The notes below the pieces were generated by a model, which saw nothing but the letters and a program-made list of their open reading frames with translations, searched no databases and was not told where the DNA came from. From positions 1 through 49,944 of the forward strand of contig JAEEYV010000024.1 in assembly GCA_016288295.1 (NCBI GenBank): 49,944 nt of DNA. The letters are read 5' to 3'. The stretch is from Alphaproteobacteria bacterium. Lineage in GTDB: Bacteria; Pseudomonadota; Alphaproteobacteria; RF32; CAG-239. Position numbers and translations under genes: made by a program. Below, in pieces: positions 17,344 to 27,527 of this stretch. Each line of letters starts with the position of its first letter. Position 1 is the first letter of the stretch.

Positions 17344-18754
17344 GTTTTTTAAGCTTTACAGATACGGCCGAGATAGTTCCCTGGTCCTGATTTTGTAACA
17401 TCAACATAACCGGGCGGTTGTTTTCTTGATGAGCCTCTTTAATGTATCCTAATGCTGCCTCGGTAGTCATAACGTCCTTTTTATCAATTTTCAGAACAAC
17501 ATCACCTTTTTTAACACCTTGTGCAGCGGCATCCGAATTAGCTTCAACATTAGTAACAACCAGTCCCATTGTAACCGGAGACAGCCCGAAAGCTTTTAAC
17601 AATTCCGGTGTAATTTCCTCAAGCTTAATACCTATTTCATACAGTAAGCGGTCATTATCCTGCATTTGTGTCGGCATTGTCGGTTTACTGATATCGGGGG
17701 CTGCAGGCATTTCCTCAACTTTAACATCAATAGTCATTACTTCGCCGTTACGCCAAATTAAAAGAGATATATCTTTTCCTATTGGGCTCTCTGCTACCAT
17801 GCGCGAAAAATCTTTTGAGCGACTGATTTCAGTTTCACCCAAATTTAAAATTACATCTCCGACCGTAACTCCAGCTTTTGCCGCCGGGCTGTTTTCAGTA
17901 ACGGCCGACACAATCACCCCTTGTTTATCTTTCAAGTTCATTGATTCAGCCGTTTCATGATTATTCGCCTGAATTTTTATTCCAATCCAACCGCGCTTTA
18001 CCTTTCCGGTTTGCTCCAACTGACTGATAATCCAGCCTGCAGTATTAATTGGAATAGCGAACCCTACGCCCATACTGTTTCCTGTAGTAGAGAACAACGC
18101 GGTATTAATACCTATTACTTCCCCTTTCATATTAAACATTGGCCCCCCGGAACTTCCTTGGTTTATGGAAGCATCTGTTTGAATAAAGTTATCATAAGGA
18201 CCGGCGGCAATATCTCGTGATTTTGCCGAAACAATACCGGCACTGACACTTCCACCCAACCCGAAAGGATTGCCGATTGATAATACCCAGTCTCCAATCC
18301 TAAGCTCATCTGAATTTCCAAACACAGCCTTACTTAATTCAAATGGTGGTTCAATTTTTATTAGAGCCAGATCGGTTTTTTCATCTCCGCCGATGATATC
18401 TGCCTCAACTTCGGTGTTATCAAATAGCACGACGTTAATTGAACTGGCATTTTCAATCACGTGATAGTTGGTTATAATATACCCTTGCTCATCAATGATA
18501 AAGCCTGATCCCAACGCCTGCCTGAACTCGGTAGTACCGTTCTCATCAATCTGCGCAGCAGCTGTTTCTCCGTCTGCATCATCGGGTAGGGCGACATCAA
18601 TTTTTTCACTTTTTTGCAGTGTCGAAATATTGACTACTGTCGGTAACAGTCTTTCTGCCAAATCCGCAAAAGAAGGAAAACCGTTTTGCGCTCTGGCATT
18701 ATTTCCTGACACTAATAAAGCAATTCCTACAATATAACCAATTTTTTTGAGCAT
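17336..18754 (-). CDS. degP: Do/DegP-family periplasmic serine protease with two PDZ domains
   Basis: GSGFIIDEQGYIITNYHVIENA, GDEKTDLALIKIE, TDASINQGSSGGPMFN catalytic motifs; PDZ regions. Confidence 0.94.
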   Translation of the reverse strand: MLKKIGYIVGIALLVSGNNARAQNGFPSFADLAERLLPTVVNISTLQKSEKIDVALPDDADGETAAAQIDENGTTEFRQALGSGFIIDEQGYIITNYHVIENASSINVVLFDNTEVEADIIGGDEKTDLALIKIEPPFELSKAVFGNSDELRIGDWVLSIGNPFGLGGSVSAGIVSAKSRDIAAGPYDNFIQTDASINQGSSGGPMFNMKGEVIGINTALFSTTGNSMGVGFAIPINTAGWIISQLEQTGKVKRGWIGIKIQANNHETAESMNLKDKQGVIVSAVTENSPAAKAGVTVGDVILNLGETEISRSKDFSRMVAESPIGKDISLLIWRNGEVMTIDVKVEEMPAAPDISKPTMPTQMQDNDRLLYEIGIKLEEITPELLKAFGLSPVTMGLVVTNVEANSDAAAQGVKKGDVVLKIDKKDVMTTEAALGYIKEAHQENNRPVMLMLQNQDQGTISAVSVKLKKHE

Positions 18755-18755
18755 T

Positions 18756-19622
18756 TTACTTCATAGCCTTTCTAAAGAAATGAAAGAATTCACTATCCGG
18801 TGACAATACCATTGAAGACTTTCCATCGGTAAGTGAGTTTTTATACGCCTCAAGTGAACGATAGAAGTTAAAGAACTCAATATCTTTTCCTGCGGCATTG
18901 TTCCAGATTTCGATGGCTTTTTCATCGCCTTGACCACGGATAATCTGTGCCTGTTTTTCAGCATCAGCCAGAATAATTGTTTTTTCCTTATCAGCGCTGG
19001 CTTTGATTTTTTGAGCTTCTTGGCTACCTTGAGCGCGGAACTCCTTTGCTTCTCTTTCTCGTTCTGTTTTCATACGAGCATTGATTGCCTGCAAGACCTC
19101 TAATGGCAAATCGGCTCTTCTTATACGTACATCAGCCACACTAACTCCGATTTGAGTAGCATCGATTTTAACTGCACTACTAATATCGTTCATAATTTTA
19201 GTACGTTTTTCCGAAAGTAATTCTTGCAACGTAATACGTCCCAAAATTTTACGTACTGATGAATTAACAATTTCAGCTAACTTGCTTTGAGCCTGCTGTT
19301 CGGTACGTACGGTTTTATAAAACTTAATCGGATCGACAATCTGATAACGTGTAAAGCTATCAACATCCAAACGTTTTTTATCGTTCAACACTACTTCTTG
19401 TGCCGGAGGATCAAGGTTAAGCAATCTTTTATCATAAAAAATCACATTTTGAATAAACGGAATTTTCATCTTTAACCCCGGATCCTGTACCAAACGAACC
19501 GGACGCCCGAATTGCAGAACAATTGCCTGTTCAGCCTGATTGACGATATACACGCTGGTCCCAATCAAAAATACAACTATCAGTACAATACCGCCCCAGA
19601 AAATTTTCATTTTATCTTTCAT
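18756..19622 (-). CDS. hflC: FtsH protease modulator HflC
   Basis: SPFH/band-7 protein, QAEQAIVLQFGRPVR...DPGLKMKIPF; downstream of hflK. Confidence 0.95.
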   Translation of the reverse strand: MKDKMKIFWGGIVLIVVFLIGTSVYIVNQAEQAIVLQFGRPVRLVQDPGLKMKIPFIQNVIFYDKRLLNLDPPAQEVVLNDKKRLDVDSFTRYQIVDPIKFYKTVRTEQQAQSKLAEIVNSSVRKILGRITLQELLSEKRTKIMNDISSAVKIDATQIGVSVADVRIRRADLPLEVLQAINARMKTEREREAKEFRAQGSQEAQKIKASADKEKTIILADAEKQAQIIRGQGDEKAIEIWNNAAGKDIEFFNFYRSLEAYKNSLTDGKSSMVLSPDSEFFHFFRKAMK

Positions 19623-19633
19623 TATTTTATCTC

Positions 19634-20662
19634 CTATTTAACAGTGTTTAGCGGTAACACCGGCAATACATTAGATCCCTTGGCTGATGGATCGATGATA
19701 ATTCGGTCAGATTTTTTCAAAACTTCTTCCATAGTTTCAAGATACAACCTGCGTACAGTAACATCTTTTCCCTTTTGATAAGCCTTGTATACCGAATTAA
19801 AACGATCAGCCTCACCGGTAGCCTTGTTTACAACAGCCTGGTTATAAGCCTCGGCACTTTGCAAAATTTGCGAAGCCTGACCCCTGGCATTAGGTACAAC
19901 TTCGTTTCTATATGCTTCGGCCTCATTTTTGAAACGTTCTTTATCGGCTTTGGCGCGTTGCACTTCGTTGAAAGCATCAACCACCTGTTGTGGAGGATCA
20001 GCTTTTTGCAATTTTACACGCACAATCTCAACACCCGATCCAAAATCATCCAAGACTCTTTGCAGTTCAGCTTTGGTATCATCTTCAACTTTACCACGGT
20101 CGCCGGAAATAATCGGCATCATTTGTGATTGTCCTACAATTTCGCGCAAAACTGATTGTGCAGCAACCCGAACGGTCTGTTCTGGCTCACGCATATTGAA
20201 CAAAAAGTCCTTAGCATTTTTAATACGCCAAACGATTGTGAGGTTAATGTCGACAATATTTTCATCACCGGTCAGCATATGAGTTTCCGTAAATGCATTA
20301 TCGCGATAGTTACGGTTGTATGATCCGTCATTTACCCCCAAATTGATACTGCGTTCCTGGGTCATGCTGACCTTATAAACTTCCTCAATCGGGTAGGGCA
20401 GGTGATAATGCAAACCCGGCTCGGTGGTGTCGACGTATTTTCCAAAACGCAAAACCACGCCGTTTTCATTGGTTTGTACCTGATAAAATCCGGTTAGTGC
20501 CCACAAAACCACAACAATAATCACCCACATCATCGGGCTTATATTGATTTTTGGTGTTTTTGGTTTTGAGATTTTTTTGAATTTTATAACTTTTTCACCT
20601 TTATTGTCATTCCAAGGTGTTTCGGGATCATCATCGTCCCAAGGACTTTTGGTGTTTGCCAT
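19634..20662 (-). CDS. hflK: FtsH protease modulator HflK
   Basis: SPWDDDDPETPWN N-terminus, QTNENGVVLRFGKYVDTTEPGLHYHLPYPIE. Confidence 0.95.
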   Translation of the reverse strand: MANTKSPWDDDDPETPWNDNKGEKVIKFKKISKPKTPKINISPMMWVIIVVVLWALTGFYQVQTNENGVVLRFGKYVDTTEPGLHYHLPYPIEEVYKVSMTQERSINLGVNDGSYNRNYRDNAFTETHMLTGDENIVDINLTIVWRIKNAKDFLFNMREPEQTVRVAAQSVLREIVGQSQMMPIISGDRGKVEDDTKAELQRVLDDFGSGVEIVRVKLQKADPPQQVVDAFNEVQRAKADKERFKNEAEAYRNEVVPNARGQASQILQSAEAYNQAVVNKATGEADRFNSVYKAYQKGKDVTVRRLYLETMEEVLKKSDRIIIDPSAKGSNVLPVLPLNTVK

Positions 20663-20767
20663 ATTTTACCTCATTCACAGTTTATTTTGTTGCATTTACC
20701 CAAATATATAATATAAACATTCTAAAGACAATTTAAGGATTTCACATATCAACAGGAGAGCAAAAAT

Positions 20768-21757
20768 ATGGCGGAAACAGAGGAAATCAAATCTTTTGTA
20801 CTCAAATATTTTAGTCAGGAGAACATTGATAGTATAAATATTTTTAATGGTCGCGCCATTGTAACATTGGTTAATACCCCTGAAAATCAAGACAAAGCCA
20901 ATTCCCTAAAACAAGAGCTTCTTCAGCTGGAGGGGATTTCTAAAGCCTCAATTGTTTTTACCGCAATAAAAGATGATGAAAATGACCATCATTGGAAAAT
21001 ACGCGGTGTAAAGAAGATTATTGCCGTTGCCTCGGGTAAAGGCGGTGTCGGCAAATCGACAACAGCCGTCAATATTGCACTTGCACTCAAGCGGCTGGGG
21101 CAGAATGTTGCTCTGTTTGATGCCGATATTTACGGTCCGTCAGTTCCGACCATGCTCAATTATGAAGGATTAACGCCAATCTCCAAAGACGGCAAAACCT
21201 TTGAGCCTTTTGAAGTCATGGGCTTGCAGACCATGTCAATCGGCACATTGATAGACCGTAATACTCCGTTGATTTGGCGCGGTCCCAAAGCCTGCGGGGC
21301 TTTACAACAACTATTGTCTGATGTCAATTGGGACAATATTGATGTTATGGTTATTGATATGCCTCCCGGCACCGGTGACATTCAAATTACTTTGTCGCAG
21401 CAGGTTCATATCAACGGTGCGGTTATTATTTCTACTCCGCAGGACATAGCTCTTATTGATGCCGTCAAGGGGGTAAATATGTTCAAAGCGGTAAACGTTC
21501 CGATTTTGGGCATTGTTGAAAACATGAGCTATCACATCTGTGAAAAATGCGGTCATAAAGAATATATTTTCGGTGAACACGGAGCCGAGGACACAGCGGC
21601 TAAAATCGGCGTTGATTTCCTGGGGGCAGTTCCGCTCAATATCAAAATCCGCAGCCAAGCTGATGCCGGCACCCCGATTGTTGAAGCCGAACCCGATGGC
21701 GAGTTTGCCAGGGCATACCTTAGCATTGCTGCAAATATCATCAAAAAGCTTAATTAA
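20768..21757 (+). CDS. mrp: Mrp/NBP35-family Fe-S carrier ATPase
   Basis: ASGKGGVGKSTTAVNIA, DIYGPSVPTML, MPPGTGDIQIT, CEKCGHKEYIFG. Confidence 0.96.
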   Translation: MAETEEIKSFVLKYFSQENIDSINIFNGRAIVTLVNTPENQDKANSLKQELLQLEGISKASIVFTAIKDDENDHHWKIRGVKKIIAVASGKGGVGKSTTAVNIALALKRLGQNVALFDADIYGPSVPTMLNYEGLTPISKDGKTFEPFEVMGLQTMSIGTLIDRNTPLIWRGPKACGALQQLLSDVNWDNIDVMVIDMPPGTGDIQITLSQQVHINGAVIISTPQDIALIDAVKGVNMFKAVNVPILGIVENMSYHICEKCGHKEYIFGEHGAEDTAAKIGVDFLGAVPLNIKIRSQADAGTPIVEAEPDGEFARAYLSIAANIIKKLN

Positions 21758-21770
21758 TTTTTTAAAACGC

Positions 21771-21810
21771 AAATTCCGCCGAGCTCACACCCGACGGAAT
21801 TTGTTTTTTA
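21771..21810. terminator. Terminator, copy 1 (aaattccgccgagctcacacccgacggaattt)
   Basis: Stem-loop with T-tract; near-copy at 22571-22610. Confidence 0.8.
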
Positions 21811-21819
21811 AGTTCTTAA

Positions 21820-22314
21820 TTATAGCAATTTACTTAATTCTGAAAAGATATAGCCAAGAAGACAAAATGCAACTACCGTCCAAATAATGCCAGTGTAATC
21901 ACTATTATACTTAGCCACTTCTTCTTCCGCTACATTCCAAAGAAACCGGAGCACGAAGAAACCAAAAAACGATGCAAATATGATATTACCTATTATTGTC
22001 ATCGTTGATTGTGATATAGACACACTAGGTTGCAGCTCAGGCAAGGGCAATAACGGTAAACAAAGCCACACGACAACAGCCGTAACTGCCACAATAAGCC
22101 ATGTGTACAGATAAGTGCCTTTTCGCGAACCAACAGATCTTTCATCATCATTATGAATAAGCAAATCAATAAGAAGAATTGCCAATCCGATAACAACGGT
22201 GACGGCGCCAAGATGCAAGCATGACATAACAGAAAATGCCCTCCCGACAAGGATAATAATAATCCCCAGTAATGCCAACCAATGCTTTTTCAAAAATTTA
22301 ATACATTTCTTCAT
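21820..22314 (-). CDS. hypothetical membrane protein, paralog A
   Basis: KKHWLALLGIIIILVG...AVTVVIGLAILLIDLLIHNDDE shared with the 22632-22958 ORF. Confidence 0.75.
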   Translation of the reverse strand: MKKCIKFLKKHWLALLGIIIILVGRAFSVMSCLHLGAVTVVIGLAILLIDLLIHNDDERSVGSRKGTYLYTWLIVAVTAVVVWLCLPLLPLPELQPSVSISQSTMTIIGNIIFASFFGFFVLRFLWNVAEEEVAKYNSDYTGIIWTVVAFCLLGYIFSELSKLL

Positions 22315-22449
22315 AAAAATTCGATTTAATAATTGATTTTACAACACTATAGCACCTTTTTGACAAAAAGTCAAAGAAATTCTCAGCGTGAACAGTCGCC
22401 TCCAAAGATAAATCTTTGAGGCCAATCAATCTTCAATTTTTTCTAACAA

Positions 22450-22488
22450 GTCATCCCTCGTTTTCGCCAGAAAACGTCCAGGGATCTT
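22450..22488 (+). repeat. Palindromic interspersed repeat, copy 1 (GTCATCCCTCGTTTTCGCCAGAAAACGTCCAGGGATCTT)
   Basis: Internal arms GTTTTC/GAAAAC and ATCCCT/AGGGAT; matches copy at 23077-23115. Confidence 0.65.
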
Positions 22489-22512
22489 CAAATTTTTTTA
22501 AAAAAACACGGT

Positions 22513-22553
22513 AGATGCCCTGACGATTTTGGCGGGCAAAATCGAGGCATGAC
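22513..22553 (-). repeat. Palindromic interspersed repeat, copy 2, inverted (reverse complement GTCATGCCTCGATTTTGCCCGCCAAAATCGTCAGGGCATCT)
   Basis: Same architecture as copy 1 in opposite orientation; arms CGATTTTG/CAAAATCG. Confidence 0.6.
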
Positions 22554-22570
22554 AGTATATTTTAAAAACG

Positions 22571-22610
22571 CAAATTCCGCCGAGCCTACGCCCGACGGAA
22601 TTTATCGTTT
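22571..22610. terminator. Terminator, copy 2 (caaattccgccgagcctacgcccgacggaattt)
   Basis: Near-identical to 21771-21810. Confidence 0.75.
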
Positions 22611-22631
22611 AAGTTTCAATCGCACAGTTAT

Positions 22632-22958
22632 TTATTGCGTTAATGCTATTCTCATCAGTTCAACAAATGTGATAAGTACGTATATAGCAGCAATAACAAC
22701 TATAAGACCACGATAATAAGCACCCAAGTTAAGACCATCATCGCCACTGTCAAACGTATCATTCAGAGTTGATTGCGAAGTTGGAATTTTTACTTTATCA
22801 TCGTTATTAATCAGTAGATCAGCAAGAACCAATAACAGTCCCACTAAAGCGCAGACACCACCTTGACGCAGTGTTAACAAAAAAGAAACTACCAGGCTGA
22901 CAAGGATAACAATAATCCCCAGTAATGCCAACCAATGCTTTTTGATAAAAGTTATCAT
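22632..22958 (-). CDS. hypothetical membrane protein, paralog B
   Basis: KKHWLALLGIIVILVS...VCALVGLLLVLADLLINNDD, homologous to paralog A. Confidence 0.75.
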   Translation of the reverse strand: MITFIKKHWLALLGIIVILVSLVVSFLLTLRQGGVCALVGLLLVLADLLINNDDKVKIPTSQSTLNDTFDSGDDGLNLGAYYRGLIVVIAAIYVLITFVELMRIALTQ

Positions 22959-23076
22959 ACGAAATAATTTATAGTTAATAATTAATTTTATTGCATGCTA
23001 ATACTTTTTGACAAAAAGTCAACAAAAAATCCGATGAAGAACTACAGGTCATTCCTCATTTTTGCTCTTACTAATT

Positions 23077-23115
23077 GTCATTCCTCGTTTTTGCTAGAAA
23101 ACGTCCAGGGATTTT
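23077..23115 (+). repeat. Palindromic interspersed repeat, copy 3 (GTCATTCCTCGTTTTTGCTAGAAAACGTCCAGGGATTTT); partial copy at 23048-23065
   Basis: Close match to 22450-22488. Confidence 0.65.
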
Positions 23116-23187
23116 TAATTTAGATGTCTCGACTATTCCTAAAGAAACCGTGTTTGTTCCTTAAAATATCATCAAGCCACGTTTAAT

Positions 23188-24546
23188 TTATATTATCTTA
23201 TTCATCTCTTTTTCTTCGTCTTTAATACGCATCATCAAATCGTCCAATTTTAGGCGCAATGATGAAGAAGGATTAGATTTTAATGCTTGTTCAGCCTGCT
23301 GTTTGGCCAACTTTATGTCATGCATTTGCAAACTATACTCAGCGGCGGCATAGTTATACCCGGCGGCATTTTGTTGCAAACCATAAGCTCGCGACAGCAA
23401 AATCCATGCATAGCTGTCAGGGTTATATATCAAAACTTGATTTAACATATCAACAATTTGTTGCTGTTCCGCCGGATTTGGAGAGTTCTCCAGCATTGCT
23501 TGTGCCAAATTCAGCTTAAATAGTGCCGAATTAGGGCGCAGACTTAAAGCTTTTTGATAAATATTTACTGCTTCACGAACATTGCCGGTTTCCATTGCCA
23601 TTTGCCCTTTTAATTCGTAAAAATAAGGGTTTTGCGGCTCTTCTTGAATCAATCCGTCAACCAAAGCCGTAGCTTGAGGCATTTTCATCTGTTTAAAATA
23701 AGCTATTGTCCGCGCATACCTTGCGGGCAGAGAAACATCACTTTCCGGATATCTGATAAAAGTGTTTTTCGGCTCTTCAATATAAGCATAGATTTTTGCC
23801 TTAACTCTGGCAAAGGTGCTTTCTTCAGTCCCTCTTGTCGGTGCATTTGAATCTTTGGTTGCTTTTTCCAAAAAGGCGATTCTCTCTGATGTAACCGGGT
23901 GAGTGCGACAATAGCTGGTTTCCTCAATCCCTTGCAAAGTGTTGTTTCTCTGAATTTTTTTCATAAAGTTCAACATCCCGGCCGGAGATTGATTTATGCG
24001 CCTCAACAATTTTATTGCAGCTTCATCGGCACTGCGCTCTTCGCTGACTTGATAAGACAACATATTGCTCATTGCCGAACCTTGAGAACCTAAAATTGCC
24101 GCAATACTGATATCCGGCCTTCCCGCGGCAATTCCGGCCGCTCCGCCAAGCAACATTGAGGCCAGGCTCACTCTTTGTACTTCTCGCGCCTGAATTTTGT
24201 GGCGCAACAAATGTCCGCCCTCAATATGCCCTGTTTCGTGCGCCAGTACGCCACTGATTTCATTTTGGCTGTCAGCATTCATCAATGTTCCTACGGTTAC
24301 AAACATATTGTTTCCGTCAGCCACAAAAGCATTAAGCGCCTTGTCGTTTACAATATATATATTTCGAGGGTTAAAAGTGGTTCCCGAGGCCTGAAAAATC
24401 GGTTTTAAGGTCTGATGTAAAAAGACTTCGGTTTCCTCATCAGAAATCAAAGATAAAGCCCAAGCGGGCAGGGCGGCAAAACACATTGCCGCCGCCAGCG
24501 TTGATATTAAAAATCGGTTTATCCGTTTATGAGCTTTTTCCACCAA
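23188..24546 (-). CDS. M48-family periplasmic metalloprotease with TPR region (BepA-like)
   Basis: GVLAHETGHIEGGHLLRHKIQ (HExxH), C-terminal TPR-like repeats, signal peptide. Confidence 0.92.
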   Translation of the reverse strand: MVEKAHKRINRFLISTLAAAMCFAALPAWALSLISDEETEVFLHQTLKPIFQASGTTFNPRNIYIVNDKALNAFVADGNNMFVTVGTLMNADSQNEISGVLAHETGHIEGGHLLRHKIQAREVQRVSLASMLLGGAAGIAAGRPDISIAAILGSQGSAMSNMLSYQVSEERSADEAAIKLLRRINQSPAGMLNFMKKIQRNNTLQGIEETSYCRTHPVTSERIAFLEKATKDSNAPTRGTEESTFARVKAKIYAYIEEPKNTFIRYPESDVSLPARYARTIAYFKQMKMPQATALVDGLIQEEPQNPYFYELKGQMAMETGNVREAVNIYQKALSLRPNSALFKLNLAQAMLENSPNPAEQQQIVDMLNQVLIYNPDSYAWILLSRAYGLQQNAAGYNYAAAEYSLQMHDIKLAKQQAEQALKSNPSSSLRLKLDDLMMRIKDEEKEMNKII

Positions 24547-27044
24547 GCAACCTTTCTTGTTTCGGATTTTTCTTCAGTTTCCGGCGCGTTATTGTTATTC
24601 TCCGCAGGCATTTTTTCTTCTGCCTGTTGAGCATAATCATTTCTGCGATCACGGCGACGACGGCGATCAAAACGATTGCGTCTGCCATATCTTTCTCTGC
24701 GGCGACGATATTGAGGTTCGTCTGTTTCTTCTGCTTCGGTTATAGGATTTTCGATTTTTTCTTCCTCTTCTTCAACCGGTTCATCATAAGATTGTAACGG
24801 TGCCGGTTTAGGCTCTTCGGTCTTTACGGCTTTTACGCGTTCAATCCTATATTCGGCAATATTTTTGATGTTGTTATCGGCGCTGATAATCACAGCCATA
24901 TTGTAGCGTTGCTCAATGTCACAAATTGCCTGACGTTTCTGGTTGAGCAGATATACGGCATAATCCGCCGGCACAAATACATTTATGCTTGATGAACGAG
25001 CTTTGGTACCTTCTTCTTCAATTATGCGCAAAATCGACATCGCTCCAGACTCAACTGTACGGATAATGCCTCTGCCACGACAGAATGGGCAGGTTTGATA
25101 ATTGCTTTCCAAAAACGAAGAATGCATTCTCTGACGCGAAATTTCCAACAACCCGAAACAGCTCATTTTACTGATTTGAACACGAGCTCGGTCGTTTTTC
25201 ATCGCTTCTTTCATGCGCTTTTCAATTGCTTGATTGTTTTTTGGCTCGTCCATATCAATAAAGTCAATAACCACCAACCCGGCCAAATTTCTCATTCTCA
25301 ACTGTTTGGCAATTTCATCTGCAGCTTCCAAATTGGTTTTTAATGCAGTTTCTTCCAAATCACGTTCTTTAGTGGCACGACCGGAGTTAACATCTATTGA
25401 AACCAACGCCTCGGTCGGATTAATTACCAAATATCCGCCTGATTCCAACGGAACGTTCGGATCATGCAACTTATCAAGCTGACTCTCAACCTGAAAACGC
25501 TGGAACAACGGAACATCATCGGCTTTGCATGATTTCAGCTTTTTCATATTATGCGGTGACAAAATACGCATAAAACTGCGTGCAGTTTTATAAGCTTCAT
25601 CTCCGTCAACGATAATTTCCGATATCTCTTTGGTAAACATATCGCGGAGTGCGCGTTTTATTAAATTTCCTTCTTCATAGATTAATGTCGGAGCCTTATT
25701 TTTCAACGCATCAAGACGAATCTGATTCCATGTTCGGATCAGATAGTTATAGTCGCGGGTTATATCAGCCTTTGTCTTTTCTTCGCCGGCGGTGCGTACA
25801 ATCAGCGACATATCGTTTGACATCGGCAGTTCTCTGATAATACCTTTCAAACGTTTGCGATCTTGAGCATTGGTAATTTTTCTTGATACGCCGCCGCTTT
25901 TAATACGATTTGGCATCAAAACGCAATATCTGCCGGCCAATGACAAATAAGTTGTCAGCGCTGCACCTTTGTTGCCGCGTTCTTCTTTGACAACCTGAAC
26001 CAACAGAATTTGTCCTTCTTTCAAAACATCTTGAATGGTGCTGTTGTGGAACAATTTACGCATCAAAATCAATTTTCTCTGCGCTTCAAAGTCATATTCT
26101 CCGTCATCGTCATCATCATCTGGAATATCATCATCGGTAATATTGTTGTTATTTTCATTGGTTATTTCTTCTTTTTCATCAGAAACTTCAATAGCTTTTT
26201 CAACCGATTCTTCCTCAGAATTTTCAACAATTTCTTGTGAAATTTTTTCTTCTTCTATACCTTCTGCATCTGTTGATGTTCTAACCTTACGTCCGCGATA
26301 TTTTCTTTTTGCTTTTTGTTCATCGGGCTCATCAACAACTTCGGTTACTTCAATTTCGTTATTGCTTAATTCTGCAGTATTATCGATTGGTGCTTGTACA
26401 CTATTGCTTTGAGGTTGTTCTTCAGTATTTTCAATTTTTTCTACCTCGGCTTTTGGGCGACGTCCGCGACGAGGATTACGACCAACAACCTTTTCCTCTT
26501 CAGCTGCAACATTTTCCGTTACATTATCAATCTTATTTTCCTCTGATACAGGCCAATCAACAGAACTTACAACTTCTTGTTCTTTATTTTCAGCAACATT
26601 TGTAGCATCTTGTTGTATCTGAGCTTGCATTTCTGCTTCTTCGGCAGCTTTAGCAGCTTCTTCAGCAAGCCTTTGGGCGCGTTTGAGAGCTTTCTCCTCA
26701 CGAATTCTTGCTCTTTCGGCCTCACGCTCTTTAATCATTTGCTTTTTATTTTCGATTATTTCATCGACTTCTTTTTCGTATTGAGCCATCACTTCTGGAG
26801 AAACATTGTAGTAATCAGGGTGAATCTCACCAAAAGCCAAAAAACCATGTTTGTTACCGCCATAATCAACAAACGCGGCTTGTAAAGATGGTTCAATACG
26901 CATAATTTTTGCTAAATAGATGTTGCCCTTAATTTGACGTCTGAAAGTCGATTCAAATTCAACATCTTCAATTTTATTTCCGTTCACCACAACCACTCTG
27001 GTTTCTTCTGGCTGGGTATCATCAATTAACATTCTCTTTGTCAT
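24519..27044 (-). CDS. rne: ribonuclease E/G family protein (start probably MTKRMLID at 27044)
   Basis: MTKRMLIDDTQPEETRVVVV, IYLAKIMRIEPSLQAAFVDYGGNKHGFLAF, TEALVSIDVNSGRATKERDLEETALKTNLEAADEIAKQLRMRNLAGLVVIDFIDM, TCPFCRGRG. Confidence 0.95.
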   Translation of the reverse strand: MTKRMLIDDTQPEETRVVVVNGNKIEDVEFESTFRRQIKGNIYLAKIMRIEPSLQAAFVDYGGNKHGFLAFGEIHPDYYNVSPEVMAQYEKEVDEIIENKKQMIKEREAERARIREEKALKRAQRLAEEAAKAAEEAEMQAQIQQDATNVAENKEQEVVSSVDWPVSEENKIDNVTENVAAEEEKVVGRNPRRGRRPKAEVEKIENTEEQPQSNSVQAPIDNTAELSNNEIEVTEVVDEPDEQKAKRKYRGRKVRTSTDAEGIEEEKISQEIVENSEEESVEKAIEVSDEKEEITNENNNNITDDDIPDDDDDDGEYDFEAQRKLILMRKLFHNSTIQDVLKEGQILLVQVVKEERGNKGAALTTYLSLAGRYCVLMPNRIKSGGVSRKITNAQDRKRLKGIIRELPMSNDMSLIVRTAGEEKTKADITRDYNYLIRTWNQIRLDALKNKAPTLIYEEGNLIKRALRDMFTKEISEIIVDGDEAYKTARSFMRILSPHNMKKLKSCKADDVPLFQRFQVESQLDKLHDPNVPLESGGYLVINPTEALVSIDVNSGRATKERDLEETALKTNLEAADEIAKQLRMRNLAGLVVIDFIDMDEPKNNQAIEKRMKEAMKNDRARVQISKMSCFGLLEISRQRMHSSFLESNYQTCPFCRGRGIIRTVESGAMSILRIIEEEGTKARSSSINVFVPADYAVYLLNQKRQAICDIEQRYNMAVIISADNNIKNIAEYRIERVKAVKTEEPKPAPLQSYDEPVEEEEEKIENPITEAEETDEPQYRRRRERYGRRNRFDRRRRRDRRNDYAQQAEEKMPAENNNNAPETEEKSETRKVAWWKKLING

Positions 27045-27527
27045 AAAAACTCCATAATCAGCGCAACTCTTGCGCAAAACTCCACGGAAAGAAAATTGAA
27101 CTAGGATTTAAAGAGACGGATTCTCTTTCGTATTTTGAAAGGCAGGTACAAACACTGCACACACAATCTGACACCAATCGTGTCATATCAATTCAAATAC
27201 TATTCCTTTTTGAACACTATTATTGTTTGGTTATTTATTGTTCAAAAAAATCAAAAATTCTCTCCGAGGCAAAACCTCTCCACTATTAAGTCTGCCAAGC
27301 ACGACTTTCGCTATGAAAACGGCGGTGACCGGAACTCTGCATCATGTAATCCCATATATCTTTGTTCGGTGCAGAACCGATCAAAACAAACTCAACGACA
27401 ATAAAATATAACAAGCTTATAAAAATTACAACAGGTTTTTCACAATTAACAAAATAACATTTTGCAATGTTTTAATATCTTGGTAATAACTATTTGATAC
27501 AATACACAAAATCGAAACTGTGTACAA

